From: Synechococcus sp. PCC 7502 | Lineage (GTDB): Bacteria > Cyanobacteriota > Cyanobacteriia > Pseudanabaenales > Pseudanabaenaceae | Reading direction: 5' to 3' | NCBI RefSeq assembly: GCF_000317085.1 | Contig: NC_019702.1 | Location: 1,022,394-1,086,393 of the forward strand | Length of the DNA: 64,000 nucleotides | In this document: piece after piece, positions 9,748-18,174 of the stretch | Position numbering within the stretch: position 1 is the stretch's first letter | Layout: each line of letters opens with the position of its first letter | Translations under genes and position numbers: made by a program | Notes under the pieces: generated by a model | Told to the model about the DNA's origin: nothing | What the model saw: the letters and a program-made list of their open reading frames with translations, nothing else | Database searches by the model: none

Positions 9748-10842
9748 ATGCCCGCTCCCTATCTTCTTAGCAAGCTCAAATCCGTAGAGCAAACCTTTAA
9801 TGAACTGACCCGTCGCATGGGTGATCCTGATGTTGCGAAAGACCCTTCTGAATTTCAGCGCATCGCCAAAGCCCGTGCATCTTTAGAGGAGACTGTCCAA
9901 ACTTTTGATACCTTGCGGAAAGCGGAAACTGATCTACAGGAATCTGAGCAAATTCTCAAAGAGTCCAATGATCCTGAGTTAAAAGAAATTGCGTCCTTAG
10001 AGATTGAAGAGCTAAGAGCTAAGTTAGAACATTTAGAAGAGCGGCTAAAATTACTGCTTTTACCCCAAGACCCCAATGATGATAAGAATATCATGCTGGA
10101 AATTAGGGCTGGTACTGGTGGTGATGAAGCTAGTATTTGGGCGGGAGATTTACTCAGGCTCTATTCCCGCTATGCCGATCGCCAAGGTTGGAAAGTAAAA
10201 CTAGTCAGCGAATCCATTGCCGAATTGGGTGGTTTTAAAGAAGCTGTGTTAGAAATTCAAGGCGATCGAGTTTATAGCAAGCTGAAATTTGAGTCAGGGG
10301 TGCATCGAGTGCAACGAGTCCCTGCCACGGAGGCATCGGGTAGGGTGCATACTTCTACAGCTACAGTCGCCGTTATGCCCGAAGTAGATGCGGTGGAAGT
10401 GCATATTGATCCCAATGATATTGAGTTAACAACCATTCGCTCAGGCGGTGCGGGCGGACAAAACGTGAACAAAGTGGAAACTGCGGTGGATTTAATGCAC
10501 AAACCCACAGGGATTCGGGTTAAGTGTATGGAAGAGCGATCGCAACTGCAAAACCGAGAACGGGCAATGCAGATTCTGCGGGCAAAACTGTATGAAATTA
10601 AAATGCAGGAACAACAGGATGCCGTAACGTCAATGCGGCGATCGCAAGTTGGAACTGGTGCTAGATCAGAAAAAATTCGTACCTATAACTATAAAGATAG
10701 TCGCCTTACCGATCATCGTCTCAATCAAAACTTTACCCTAGCTAGTATTTTAGATGGGGATTTAGAAGAAGTAATTCAAACCTGCATTTCTCAAGATCAA
10801 CAGGAACGCTTACAAGAACTTGCTACTTCTATGGGTGAATAG
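9748..10842 (+). CDS. prfA: Peptide chain release factor 1
   Basis: Recognises UAA and UAG stop codons and triggers peptide release. The GGQ peptidyl-hydrolase motif is in [10 protein letters not shown], and the RF1 tripeptide PAT ([10 protein letters not shown]) is present instead of the SPF of RF2. I take the ATG at 9748 (364 residues, [17 protein letters not shown]), because the extra 14 residues from a TTG at 9706 do not resemble the family. The gene follows rpmE and precedes the gene-poor start of the restriction-modification island. Confidence 0.96.
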   Translation: MPAPYLLSKLKSVEQTFNELTRRMGDPDVAKDPSEFQRIAKARASLEETVQTFDTLRKAETDLQESEQILKESNDPELKEIASLEIEELRAKLEHLEERLKLLLLPQDPNDDKNIMLEIRAGTGGDEASIWAGDLLRLYSRYADRQGWKVKLVSESIAELGGFKEAVLEIQGDRVYSKLKFESGVHRVQRVPATEASGRVHTSTATVAVMPEVDAVEVHIDPNDIELTTIRSGGAGGQNVNKVETAVDLMHKPTGIRVKCMEERSQLQNRERAMQILRAKLYEIKMQEQQDAVTSMRRSQVGTGARSEKIRTYNYKDSRLTDHRLNQNFTLASILDGDLEEVIQTCISQDQQERLQELATSMGE

Positions 10843-11055
10843 TCGGCTTTATTGATCAGAGCCTTATTCCATAGGATATTTGCAGGTATTGCTAGTTGCC
10901 TGATCCCTGAGGTGATGCAAAATCATTCTGAATTTATTTTTGCTGGGTTCAGCTACTTTCTTCTGTTTCTAAGCATTAGTTTTGCAATATTGCTCTGCAT
11001 TTTTCCGTGTTATACCCCGTATAAGGATGTTATCCAGAAAAATTCTGCCTAGTAC

Positions 11056-11067
11056 ACTAAATAATTG
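11056..11067 (+). repeat. Left copy of 12-bp direct repeat flanking the R-M island
   Basis: ACTAAATAATTG occurs here and again, exactly, at 13479-13490, on the two sides of the methyltransferase/endonuclease pair and the attC-like structure. Such a pair could be a target-site duplication or the trace of recombination between short homologies. It is AT-rich, so chance is not excluded. Confidence 0.45.
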
Positions 11068-11078
11068 TTTTACTCGAC

Positions 11079-11133
11079 AGTTTCCGTATAATCACCTTGT
11101 ATTGGGTAGTTATACAGAAAGTTTCAGTATAAT
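11079..11133 (+). promoter_or_regulatory. Twin promoter-like elements upstream of the R-M genes
   Basis: AGTTTCCGTATAAT (11079-11092) and AGTTTCAGTATAAT (11120-11133) differ by one base and are 41 bp apart, close to four helical turns. Each ends in TATAAT, a perfect sigma-70 type -10 box. They may be tandem promoters or paired binding sites for a regulator. The start codon of the methyltransferase is about 170 bases downstream, so a long leader would result. Confidence 0.4.
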
Positions 11134-11229
11134 ACTTAGGTAGCTTAACCCTCGGGGGAGTCGTTATGGAGGGCATGCTCACTCCAATCAATTCATAAGA
11201 TCAAAGTTAAGATTTGTAAGCTGCTTGTA

Positions 11230-11297
11230 TTAAAGAAGTTCGGATACTAGCCGATTGCAGTATTCTTATCTCTATTTGTTGACGGATACTTCTTTAA
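11230..11297 (+). promoter_or_regulatory. Spaced inverted repeat just before the methyltransferase start
   Basis: TTAAAGAAGT at 11230-11239 and its exact reverse complement ACTTCTTTAA at 11288-11297 bracket about 48 bases, ending four bases before the start codon. CGGATACT also occurs as a direct repeat just inside both arms. The arrangement could fold the leader mRNA over the start region or form a two-site operator for autoregulation of the methyltransferase. Functional evidence is lacking. Confidence 0.4.
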
Positions 11298-11301
11298 ACA
11301 C

Positions 11302-12162
11302 ATGGTCAAGATTGAACAGTACGAGGACAATGAGCATATTCTATTTCATGGCGATGCCCTACATACTTTGTCTAGTAAAGTTCCCTCTGAGTTTGTGGAT
11401 CTTATTTTTGTTGATCCTCCCTACAACATAGGAAAGCGATTTTCAAATTTTTACGACAAATGGGAATCTGAAGAAGAATATGCGAAGTGGGCATATAAAC
11501 TGCTTGATGAATGTCTTCGAGTGTTGAAGCCAAATGGAAGTTTGTATGTCATGACAAGCACCCAAGCAATGCCGTACTTTGACCTTTACTTAAGACAAAG
11601 AATGGTAATTCTTAGTCGAATTGTTTGGCATTATGATAGTTCTGGAGTTCAAGCAACAAAATATTTTGGCTCAATGTATGAGCCTATACTTCACTGTGTC
11701 AAAGATAAGAATAATTACATTTTTAATTCAGAAGATATTAAGATAGAAGCAAAGACAGGTGCACAACGAAAATTAATTGACTACAGAAAAGCAATTCCAA
11801 GCCAATACAGTACAGAAAAAGTGCCCGGTAATGTATGGTATTTTCCACGTGTAAGATATCGGATGGAAGAATATGAAAATCATCCTTCGCAAAAACCCGA
11901 ATCATTACTAGAGAGAATTATTCTTGCAAGCACTGGTAAGGGTAACATTGTGCTTGATCCATTTGCAGGAACTTTTACTTCGGCTGCTGTAGCAAAGCGT
12001 TTAGGACGAAATTCAATTAGCATTGAATCTCAAGAAGAATATCTGAAAGTTGGTCTTAGGCGAGTTTTGGGATGGCAAGAGTACAAAAAGGAAAAACTAT
12101 TGCCTCCATGTAAGAAGAATACTAGAAAGAATAAGAACGGACAAAAAATTAACGTAATATAG
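11302..12162 (+). CDS. Site-specific DNA methyltransferase, beta type (N6-adenine or N4-cytosine)
   Basis: 286 residues. The catalytic motif IV DPPYN is at 38-42 and comes before the SAM-binding motif I (DPFAGT, 219-224), the order of beta-class amino-methyltransferases; HPSQKP at 194-199 is the matching motif X. DPPY-type enzymes methylate the exocyclic amino group of adenine or cytosine; DPPYN is most often adenine. Target sequence cannot be read. The next gene starts just behind it with a ribosome site (AGGAGAG) overlapping this stop codon, so the pair is probably translationally coupled. The gene lacks HIP1 sites and is more AT-rich than its neighbours, suggesting acquisition. Confidence 0.92.
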   Translation: MVKIEQYEDNEHILFHGDALHTLSSKVPSEFVDLIFVDPPYNIGKRFSNFYDKWESEEEYAKWAYKLLDECLRVLKPNGSLYVMTSTQAMPYFDLYLRQRMVILSRIVWHYDSSGVQATKYFGSMYEPILHCVKDKNNYIFNSEDIKIEAKTGAQRKLIDYRKAIPSQYSTEKVPGNVWYFPRVRYRMEEYENHPSQKPESLLERIILASTGKGNIVLDPFAGTFTSAAVAKRLGRNSISIESQEEYLKVGLRRVLGWQEYKKEKLLPPCKKNTRKNKNGQKINVI

Positions 12163-12175
12163 GAGAGCATTTTTG

Positions 12176-13333
12176 ATGCCGATAGTACAGCATGAGTTCA
12201 CAAGCAAGATTGTTGAAATTCTAAATTCTCATTTTCCTAATCAGGGAGTTACAGTTCTGAATTCTAGTGAGTTATTACAGTATCTAAACATTAAAACAAA
12301 AGCTGCTAATCGAGGCTCAAAATCACGAGCGGGGTTTGCAAATCACTATGCTATTTATGTTCTAGTTGAAGACTATCTCAATAATGAATTTCATATTCGA
12401 GGTGGGTATGATGATTATCAAGGTGCTCAGTTTGTCACACTTTTTCGTAGACAGAGAGAGCTTCCATTTGGCAATAAGCTACAAAATCACGCACTAAATC
12501 ATCGTCTGAATGAAGAATTTAAGAAATACTTCCCGACAATATCCTATGTGCCGGTAATAAGAGATGCTACAACAAATAGATATTGGATCAACGAAAATCT
12601 TATTAAAATTTCAGTTGGTGGAAATCAAATAAATATTGCTGAAGCTGTAAAGAACATTATTGATGCTTACGTGCAAGCACGGAGAGAGTCGTTTAGTGAC
12701 TTCATGATCTACTGCCAGCAAATGATCGATATCCAACAGCAAGAGCCTCAGCGGGCTCTTGAATTCATTCGAGGTTTGCTAAGACCAAATATCGATGCAA
12801 GAGTTTTTGAAATTGTGAGCTATGCAATTTTAAAGGAATACTATGGCGATCAAAAAATTTACTGGGGATGGTCACCTGATGAGCTAAATGTTGAGTATTT
12901 GATTTTATATAAAACTGGTCGCACAAATGCGAATGATGGAGGAATAGACTTTGTAATGAAGCCTCTGGGACGATTTTTTCAGGTAACAGAAACTATTGAC
13001 GCTGGAAAATATTTTTTAGATATCGATAAAGTGCAAAGATACCCTATAACCTTTGTTGTAAAAACTGAACAGACGACTGAAGAAATCTTAGATAAGGTTG
13101 AGGAACAAGCTGCGGCAAGATATAGCATCAAGGCTATTGTTAGAAGGTATATGGAATCCATAGAAGAAGTCGTAAATATTCCAGAACTAATGGATCGTTT
13201 TAATTCAGTTTTACAACAAGGCAAAGGAGGTGCCGTTATCGAAGAAATAGTTTTACAGAGTCGTGTTGAATTCAATGTAGAGGCAGAGGAACAGGACGTT
13301 CTCATCTATGGAGATACAGTAGACGATGATTAA
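12176..13333 (+). CDS. Probable type II restriction endonuclease partner (Mrr/PD-(D/E)XK-like)
   Basis: 385 residues from the ATG at 12176, eight bases after AGGAGAG. I do not recognise a named family. The C-terminal half has what looks like a PD-(D/E)XK core of the Mrr flavour: a helix Glu (ARVFEIVSYAIL, near residue 212), then NDGGIDFVMK with Asp near 258, then FFQVTE where Mrr-type enzymes have Q-x-K. The expected lysine is replaced by Glu, so the active site is either a variant or inactive. The N-terminal half is probably the DNA-recognition part. Position directly behind a methyltransferase is the main reason for the call. No HIP1 site in the gene. Confidence 0.65.
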   Translation: MPIVQHEFTSKIVEILNSHFPNQGVTVLNSSELLQYLNIKTKAANRGSKSRAGFANHYAIYVLVEDYLNNEFHIRGGYDDYQGAQFVTLFRRQRELPFGNKLQNHALNHRLNEEFKKYFPTISYVPVIRDATTNRYWINENLIKISVGGNQINIAEAVKNIIDAYVQARRESFSDFMIYCQQMIDIQQQEPQRALEFIRGLLRPNIDARVFEIVSYAILKEYYGDQKIYWGWSPDELNVEYLILYKTGRTNANDGGIDFVMKPLGRFFQVTETIDAGKYFLDIDKVQRYPITFVVKTEQTTEEILDKVEEQAAARYSIKAIVRRYMESIEEVVNIPELMDRFNSVLQQGKGGAVIEEIVLQSRVEFNVEAEEQDVLIYGDTVDDD

Positions 13334-13340
13334 TATTCAC

Positions 13341-13430
13341 GCCACCTAACACTGCGTTGGTGCGGACGGAACAGAGGTTATCGGTGAGAGTTCAAGGTTA
13401 TTTGCCGCCGCACAACTTCACCGTTATATC
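13341..13430 (+). repeat. attC-like imperfect hairpin behind the restriction gene
   Basis: Left arm CCTAACACTGCGTTGGTGCG (from 13345, continuing GACGG) and right arm CCGCCGCACAACTTCACCGT (from 13405, continuing TATA) are imperfect reverse complements around a roughly 35-base loop. The layout matches an integron attC: R''-like ACCTAAC, inner L''/L' boxes with GTTGGTGCGG against CCGCACAACT, and an R'-like GTTATAT. attC sites sit at the 3' end of gene cassettes, which is where this lies relative to the R-M pair. No integrase is in the window, and a stand-alone cyanobacterial hairpin repeat is an alternative. Confidence 0.45.
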
Positions 13431-13478
13431 TACCGATACTACTAATTGAGTTTGTTGAGATTGTCTGAGTGCGACCAT

Positions 13479-13490
13479 ACTAAATAATTG
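13479..13490 (+). repeat. Right copy of 12-bp direct repeat flanking the R-M island
   Basis: Exact second copy of ACTAAATAATTG (first at 11056-11067). It lies 48 bases beyond the attC-like hairpin and about 100 bases before ftsX; HIP1 sites resume immediately after it (13534). The repeat pair therefore coincides with the limits of the HIP1-free segment. Confidence 0.45.
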
Positions 13491-13592
13491 AGCCATAATA
13501 ACTGATTATAATTTTTCTCTTTGTAACTAGAGCCGCGATCGCTATACTCATAATTAGTGTCAACACTGGCTAGTAAACAATTTTTTAAGCAA

Positions 13593-14501
13593 ATGTCCAC
13601 TTTTTTAACCAAATTAGATTATCTCCTGCGCGAAACTTTACTGGGAATCAAGCGAGGCGGCTGGATGAACTGGGCAGCAATTAGCACCGTAGCAGTTTTA
13701 TTATTTTTATTTGGTGCCAGCTTACAAACTAGTTGGCAACTGGAAAATGTCTTAGGGCAGTTGGGTAGTCAGCTTGAGATTTCCGTATATTTAGAGCAGA
13801 ATGTTGCTGGAATAACTATGCAGCCGCAAATAGAAGGTATAGCAGGCGTGGCTACGGTGCAGATAATTGACAAAGAGCAAGCTTGGCAGAAATTACTTAA
13901 AGATTTAGGCGATATTGATCCTAAAAATGCTACGGCACAATTGGGGGTAAATCCCCTAGTAGATGAATTAAAAGTACGAGCAATCAATAGCGATCGCCTG
14001 CCAGAATTAGCAAAACAAATTCAGAAAATTGCAGGAGTAAATGAGGTTTGGTACACCAATGAGGTGGTGGATCGGCTCCGTCAATTGCGACAGGCTGTAA
14101 CCAGTACTAGTTCAGTGGTAGTGGTGGTTTTTACCCTAGTAGCGATCGCCGTAATCATGACCACGATTCGCTTGATTGTGATGGCAAGACGTTTGGAAAT
14201 TGAAATCATGCAACTGGTGGGAGCTACTGCCAATTGGATTTATTTTCCATTTATATTACAAGGTGTTTTCTTTGGCATTATCGGCGCAGCGATCGCCTAT
14301 ACGATGCTAGTCCTTGGCTTAAATTTGCTTTCGGGCATAATTGTGAACCAGCCTGAATTAATTAAATCTTTGAGTATGGGATTAACTAATGATCCACGAG
14401 TAGAGTATTTCTTGCCAGTAATTTTATTGGGATTCGGGTCGGCGATCGGCGTTTTAGGCAGTTTAATTGCCGTCCGCAGATTTTCTTTAAATCAAACTTA
14501 A
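13593..14501 (+). CDS. ftsX: Cell division protein FtsX
   Basis: Membrane subunit of the FtsEX ABC-type complex that couples divisome assembly to septal wall hydrolysis. The protein has the family layout: cytoplasmic LLRETLLGIKRGGWMNW, a first membrane helix (AAISTVAVLLFLFGASL), a roughly 120-residue extracytoplasmic loop, then three more helices. I choose the ATG at 13593 (302 residues) because it gives the usual cyanobacterial N-terminus; a GTG at 13557 would add 12 residues. FtsE is not adjacent, so the pair is split in this genome. Confidence 0.93.
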   Translation: MSTFLTKLDYLLRETLLGIKRGGWMNWAAISTVAVLLFLFGASLQTSWQLENVLGQLGSQLEISVYLEQNVAGITMQPQIEGIAGVATVQIIDKEQAWQKLLKDLGDIDPKNATAQLGVNPLVDELKVRAINSDRLPELAKQIQKIAGVNEVWYTNEVVDRLRQLRQAVTSTSSVVVVVFTLVAIAVIMTTIRLIVMARRLEIEIMQLVGATANWIYFPFILQGVFFGIIGAAIAYTMLVLGLNLLSGIIVNQPELIKSLSMGLTNDPRVEYFLPVILLGFGSAIGVLGSLIAVRRFSLNQT

Positions 14502-14536
14502 GCTATTTTTCTGACAAACTTCCTTGGCAAATTTCT

Positions 14537-15049
14537 CTAGTGTAATCCTTGCATTTGTCTAACTAGGTGAATAATTTCAGGTTGAATTAACTGCTCGATC
14601 GCTAATTTGACAGCATTACTAGAACCGGGTAAGGAAAACACTAGCTTATTTTGATAAATACCTGCCACTGCCCTAGAAGCGATCGCCCGTGATCCAACTT
14701 CTTGCCAACTTAAATAGCGAAACATCTCCCCAAAGCCGGGCAAAGTTTTTTCTAACAAGGCAGCGATCGCATCGTAGGTGGTATCCCTAGGCGCAATCCC
14801 CGTCCCTCCATTTAAGATAATGGCATCAAGCTCTGGATCGGCAGCTAATTTTTGCACATATTCCCGAATTTGCTCAGGCTCATCTTTAACAATTACATAG
14901 CTACTGATGATGTGACCAGCATTACTAAGTGATTGTTTAATAAAGTTACCACTCTTGTCATTGTCAAAGGAACGAGTATCACTAACCGTAATTACAGCGC
15001 AGTTAACTCGATGCAATGGTGGATCAGGGCAGGGATTATTAGTTGCCAT
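14537..15049 (-). CDS. moaB: Molybdenum cofactor biosynthesis protein MoaB/Mog family
   Basis: 170 residues forming one MoCF-binding (MPT adenylyltransferase-type) domain: AVITVSDTRSFDNDKSG, then LNGGTGIAPRDTTYDAI (substrate loop GGTG) and FSLPGSSNAVKLAIEQLI. Family members adenylylate molybdopterin or bind it before molybdate insertion. MoaB and MogA are hard to separate from sequence alone. Converges with ftsX (35-base gap). The N-terminal 12 residues (ATNNPCPDPPLH) are a variable extension. Confidence 0.9.
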   Translation of the reverse strand: MATNNPCPDPPLHRVNCAVITVSDTRSFDNDKSGNFIKQSLSNAGHIISSYVIVKDEPEQIREYVQKLAADPELDAIILNGGTGIAPRDTTYDAIAALLEKTLPGFGEMFRYLSWQEVGSRAIASRAVAGIYQNKLVFSLPGSSNAVKLAIEQLIQPEIIHLVRQMQGLH

Positions 15050-15086
15050 AGCTGAAATAATTGCTGGAATAATTTAAGTTAACAAT

Positions 15087-15428
15087 CTAAGCTTTATTAA
15101 AGCCCATCCCATTCGCTTCGGCATAGCGATTCATAAACCGCATAAACCGATCCCAGGCTTGGGGGCTATCAATAATATATACTGCTTCAATGCCCGCAGG
15201 TTTACCATTAATAAATTTGGCATTGACGTTACGAGTTACCAATTCACCTTCTTCATCGGTCATAAACATCCCCGTAATATCAGTTAGGGCTTTATTTGCC
15301 TCATTAGTGCATTTTGGGTCTTTAAAGATAAACGTGGCAGTGCCGTTAGAACCATCTTTGGCACGAGTCAGACGAACATCGGAAACATCTTCGTCAATTC
15401 CACGGGTTAATTGAATTTTTGCAGTCAT
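15087..15428 (-). CDS. psb28: Photosystem II assembly protein Psb28
   Basis: 113 residues matching Psb28 over the full length: [29 protein letters not shown] is the hallmark N-terminus (cited here in part), followed by [13 protein letters not shown] and a C-terminal [16 protein letters not shown]. Psb28 binds the cytosolic face of CP47 in PSII assembly intermediates and stabilises them during biogenesis and repair; it is not part of the mature dimer. It lies 37 bases upstream of moaB on the same strand. The region above it (to 15588) is strongly AT-rich with TTTTGTGGTT repeated, probably promoter. Confidence 0.95.
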   Translation of the reverse strand: MTAKIQLTRGIDEDVSDVRLTRAKDGSNGTATFIFKDPKCTNEANKALTDITGMFMTDEEGELVTRNVNAKFINGKPAGIEAVYIIDSPQAWDRFMRFMNRYAEANGMGFNKA

Positions 15429-15576
15429 ATTATATTTTTATAGTTTATTTTTTGTGGTTATTATTTTGTGGTTTATAGTTTTTTAAAAATTTGTTCAGTA
15501 TATTAAAAAATTTAGTTAGAAGGTCATTATTTCACAATTCCATTAATATTGATACAAGCTATTGGATTGCTATTCT

Positions 15577-15583
15577 AAGGGAG
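15577..15583 (+). promoter_or_regulatory. Ribosome binding site fixing the murG TTG start
   Basis: AAGGGAG lies five bases before a TTG at 15589, directly ahead of the conserved murG N-terminus KKIILTGGGTAGH. This supports the TTG start over the upstream in-frame TTG at 15562, which has no such site. Confidence 0.7.
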
Positions 15584-15588
15584 CGAAA

Positions 15589-16647
15589 TTGAAGAAAATT
15601 ATCCTAACGGGTGGAGGTACGGCGGGTCATGTTACCCCAAATATTGCCTTAATTCCCAGATTGCAGTCTTTGGGCTGGGAAGTTGAATATATTGGCTCCA
15701 AGCATGGCATTGAGCAACGGCTAATTTCTGAATTACATATTCCTTTCTATGGAATTGCTTCGGGTAAATTAAGAAGATACTTTGATCTACAAAATTTTAT
15801 TGATCCTTTTAAAATTATTAAAGGTGTATTTGATGCCTATTTTCTATTAAGGAAAATCAAGCCCGATATTATATTTTCCAAAGGTGGCTTTGTGACCGTT
15901 CCCGTAATTTTAGGAGCTTGGGCAAATGGCATTCCAATTATTATTCATGAATCAGATATTACCCCCGGATTGGCAAATAAAATCTCTATTCCTTTCGCTA
16001 CCAAAATCTGTGTTACCTTTCCTGAGACCCTGAAGTATATTCCCCAAGCTGTTTTTACAGGTTTACCCATTAGAACTGAAATCTTAGGAGGAAATGCGGA
16101 ACGGGGACGAGAATTCTGTGGATTTAAGCAAGAATTACCGATTTTATTAGTAATTGGTGGTAGCTCTGGCTCTGAAAAAATTAACTTAGCTGTACGAAAA
16201 ATTCTGGGGCAGTTAATCACTAAATTTCAAGTAATTCATGGTTGCGGTAAAGATAATACCGATCGCAATTTTGATGATTTGCCTAATTATAAACAGGTGG
16301 AATATTTAGGTGCAGAACTGGCTGATGTTTTAGCGATCGCCGATGTGATTATATCCCGTGCTGGAGCTAATTCGATTTTTGAGTTTCTGGCATTAAAAAA
16401 ACCACATTTACTCATTCCGCTATCTAAAGCCGCTAGTAGAGGTGATCAAATTCTTAATGCTCAGTCCTTTCAGCACTTAGGGTATAGCTCGGTGTTATCA
16501 GAAGAGGATTTAACTAGTGAAAGTTTATGGCAGGCAATTAATCAGTTATATGACCGACGGCAGGAATATATTGAGGCGATGACTGGTAGCGAAATTGGCG
16601 ATATTATTAGTAGGATCACTCAGTTAATAGAGCAAGTCGTAGGTTAG
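15589..16647 (+). CDS. murG: UDP-GlcNAc:undecaprenyl-PP-MurNAc-pentapeptide GlcNAc transferase
   Basis: Makes lipid II by adding GlcNAc to lipid I on the inner face of the plasma membrane. The nucleotide/acceptor loop GGGTAGHVTP is at residues 8-17, with SKGGFVTVPVIL, IIHESDITPGLANK and the donor-binding RAGANSIFEFLAL further on. 352 residues from the TTG start, normal for the family. It runs into the next gene with a five-base gap, so the two are probably cotranscribed. Confidence 0.95.
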   Translation: MKKIILTGGGTAGHVTPNIALIPRLQSLGWEVEYIGSKHGIEQRLISELHIPFYGIASGKLRRYFDLQNFIDPFKIIKGVFDAYFLLRKIKPDIIFSKGGFVTVPVILGAWANGIPIIIHESDITPGLANKISIPFATKICVTFPETLKYIPQAVFTGLPIRTEILGGNAERGREFCGFKQELPILLVIGGSSGSEKINLAVRKILGQLITKFQVIHGCGKDNTDRNFDDLPNYKQVEYLGAELADVLAIADVIISRAGANSIFEFLALKKPHLLIPLSKAASRGDQILNAQSFQHLGYSSVLSEEDLTSESLWQAINQLYDRRQEYIEAMTGSEIGDIISRITQLIEQVVG

Positions 16648-16651
16648 GTAT

Positions 16652-17653
16652 ATGGCACAAAGCAGCATTTTAGAACTTGCCAAACAGGGAGATGGAGATG
16701 CGATCGCCACCCTAATTAATCGTTCCATTCAAGCTAAGGGCATTACGGCTACAGCTAATTTGGATCATGCCTGCTTACATATTGATCTGCGATCGCCCCA
16801 AAAAATCAACCAAAAAGCTATGGTATCTCTGATTCGGAAAGGGATGCTGAGCCTACAGGTTAAAACTATTCAGGAATTAGAAATTTCTGCCTATCTATCT
16901 GATTATGAAACCGCCAGCGATCAGTTAATTTGGGAAATTCATTTACATCTGGAATCATCGGAAGTAGCTTTAGAACCAAACTCTGCGATCGCCCTTAATG
17001 AAAATAAAGGTGAAAGTAAAAATGCAATTCCCGATCCCATACCTCCAACCCAAATTCCTAACCAAATTTCTACAGATGCAACCGTCACCGCTCTAACTGT
17101 TCACCAACCCGTCCAAATTAAACACATTCCCCAATCTTACCAAGATATTATTATTCGCTTTACCGACCCGCTTTACGGACATATTAAATGCCTTTGTACT
17201 CTGACGGAATTAGTACAGGTAATTAATAACTTTAGTTTTGGTAGTGCTAATCCTGCCCTTAAAAACCTATTGGAAGCGATCGCTGAATCCACAACTATTG
17301 ATCAAAATGGCGATCGGATCATTAATAATATTTCTGTCCTGCAACCCGGTTCTCAATGGCAAAAGGCAAAAATCAGATTAGTAGTCAATATCTTTTTTGA
17401 ATCAGAAGGCTATGTGCCACCGACAGATACTAATATAAATAGCAATACAGACGTAATTACCCTCGAAGCTGCCCCGATCGAAGAAAAGCCCGAACCAGCC
17501 AAAACACCCAAACAAATATTACTTGAAGACCTGTCCAGCTTACTTAGTGACATTGGGAAATCAGAGCCAACGGAGCCACTAGCTAGTAAATCAGAAGCTC
17601 CAGAGTCAGATAATGATGTCATGACCCTAGATGAATTAAGCAAAGTTTGGTAA
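16652..17653 (+). CDS. Conserved cyanobacterial protein of unknown function
   Basis: 333 residues. The first 80 residues (SILELAKQGDGDAIATLINR, QAKGITATANLDHACLHIDL) match a short module that I recall at the start of many cyanobacterial hypothetical proteins. A low-complexity Pro/Asn/Thr linker follows, then a second folded region around 165-255 (IIIRFTDPLYGHIKC to KIRLVVNIFFESEG), and an acidic tail ending LDELSKVW. No catalytic motif or membrane segment is visible. It lies four bases behind murG and 71 bases ahead of rubA. Confidence 0.7.
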   Translation: MAQSSILELAKQGDGDAIATLINRSIQAKGITATANLDHACLHIDLRSPQKINQKAMVSLIRKGMLSLQVKTIQELEISAYLSDYETASDQLIWEIHLHLESSEVALEPNSAIALNENKGESKNAIPDPIPPTQIPNQISTDATVTALTVHQPVQIKHIPQSYQDIIIRFTDPLYGHIKCLCTLTELVQVINNFSFGSANPALKNLLEAIAESTTIDQNGDRIINNISVLQPGSQWQKAKIRLVVNIFFESEGYVPPTDTNINSNTDVITLEAAPIEEKPEPAKTPKQILLEDLSSLLSDIGKSEPTEPLASKSEAPESDNDVMTLDELSKVW

Positions 17654-17724
17654 TGGATCAAATTAGGTTAGCGATCGCAAAAATGTCATAATCTGTAACA
17701 GTAAGGCTTTTAAAAAACAAGTTT

Positions 17725-18123
17725 ATGGAACCCGAAATTAATAATTCTGAGCAATCAATTCAGGAAATAAATCCACCAAGCCCAGTCCTATTAGAGCCTG
17801 TAGTAGCAATTGAAGAGCCGCACCGCTACGAATGTGGTTCCTGTGGCTATGTCTATGAACCGACTTCTGGTGATCCCAAGCGGGGAATTATTCCCGGTAC
17901 TCTATTTACCGATTTGCCAGCCGATTGGCGTTGTCCTGTTTGCACATCTCGTCCCGCCGTATTTTCGGATATTGGGATTCCCAGTAAGCCATCGGGATTT
18001 ACGGAAAATTTAGGGTATGGATTTGGGGTAAATGTGATGACTCCGTCCCAGAAGAACCTATTAATTTTTGGGTCTTTGGCTGTTGCATTTGCCTTTTTTA
18101 TGAGCCTTTATGCTCTTGATTAA
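17725..18123 (+). CDS. rubA: Membrane-anchored rubredoxin RubA
   Basis: 132 residues. A rubredoxin domain binds one iron through Cys37, Cys40, Cys70 and Cys73 (CGSCGY and CPVC), preceded by an acidic N-terminal extension and followed by a linker and one C-terminal membrane helix ([20 protein letters not shown]). This anchored type is specific to oxygenic phototrophs and is needed for photosystem assembly. It sits 51 bases upstream of ycf48, the usual order in cyanobacteria. Confidence 0.96.
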   Translation: MEPEINNSEQSIQEINPPSPVLLEPVVAIEEPHRYECGSCGYVYEPTSGDPKRGIIPGTLFTDLPADWRCPVCTSRPAVFSDIGIPSKPSGFTENLGYGFGVNVMTPSQKNLLIFGSLAVAFAFFMSLYALD

Positions 18124-18174
18124 GCTTTTTAAAAAATATCAATATAAATATCAATAAAATTAGGAATTTTTCTG

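Larger units (their letters stand above)
10843..11301. other. Gene-free 459-bp stretch upstream of the methyltransferase
   Basis: No convincing coding sequence. A TTG-initiated 66-codon frame (10852-11052) is hydrophobic but has no Shine-Dalgarno and resembles nothing. The stretch contains the left copy of a 12-bp direct repeat (11056-11067), two near-identical promoter-like elements (11079-11133) and a long-range inverted repeat (11230-11297). Together these suggest the boundary and control region of the accessory island that follows. Confidence 0.6.

Noticed and set aside
9400-9792. 130-codon minus-strand frame across rpmE
   Set aside because: Antisense shadow of the ribosomal protein L31 gene and prfA start.
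10852-11052. 66-codon TTG-started hydrophobic frame after prfA
   Set aside because: No ribosome site, no family resemblance, rare start; it lies at the suspected island edge and is best seen as non-coding.
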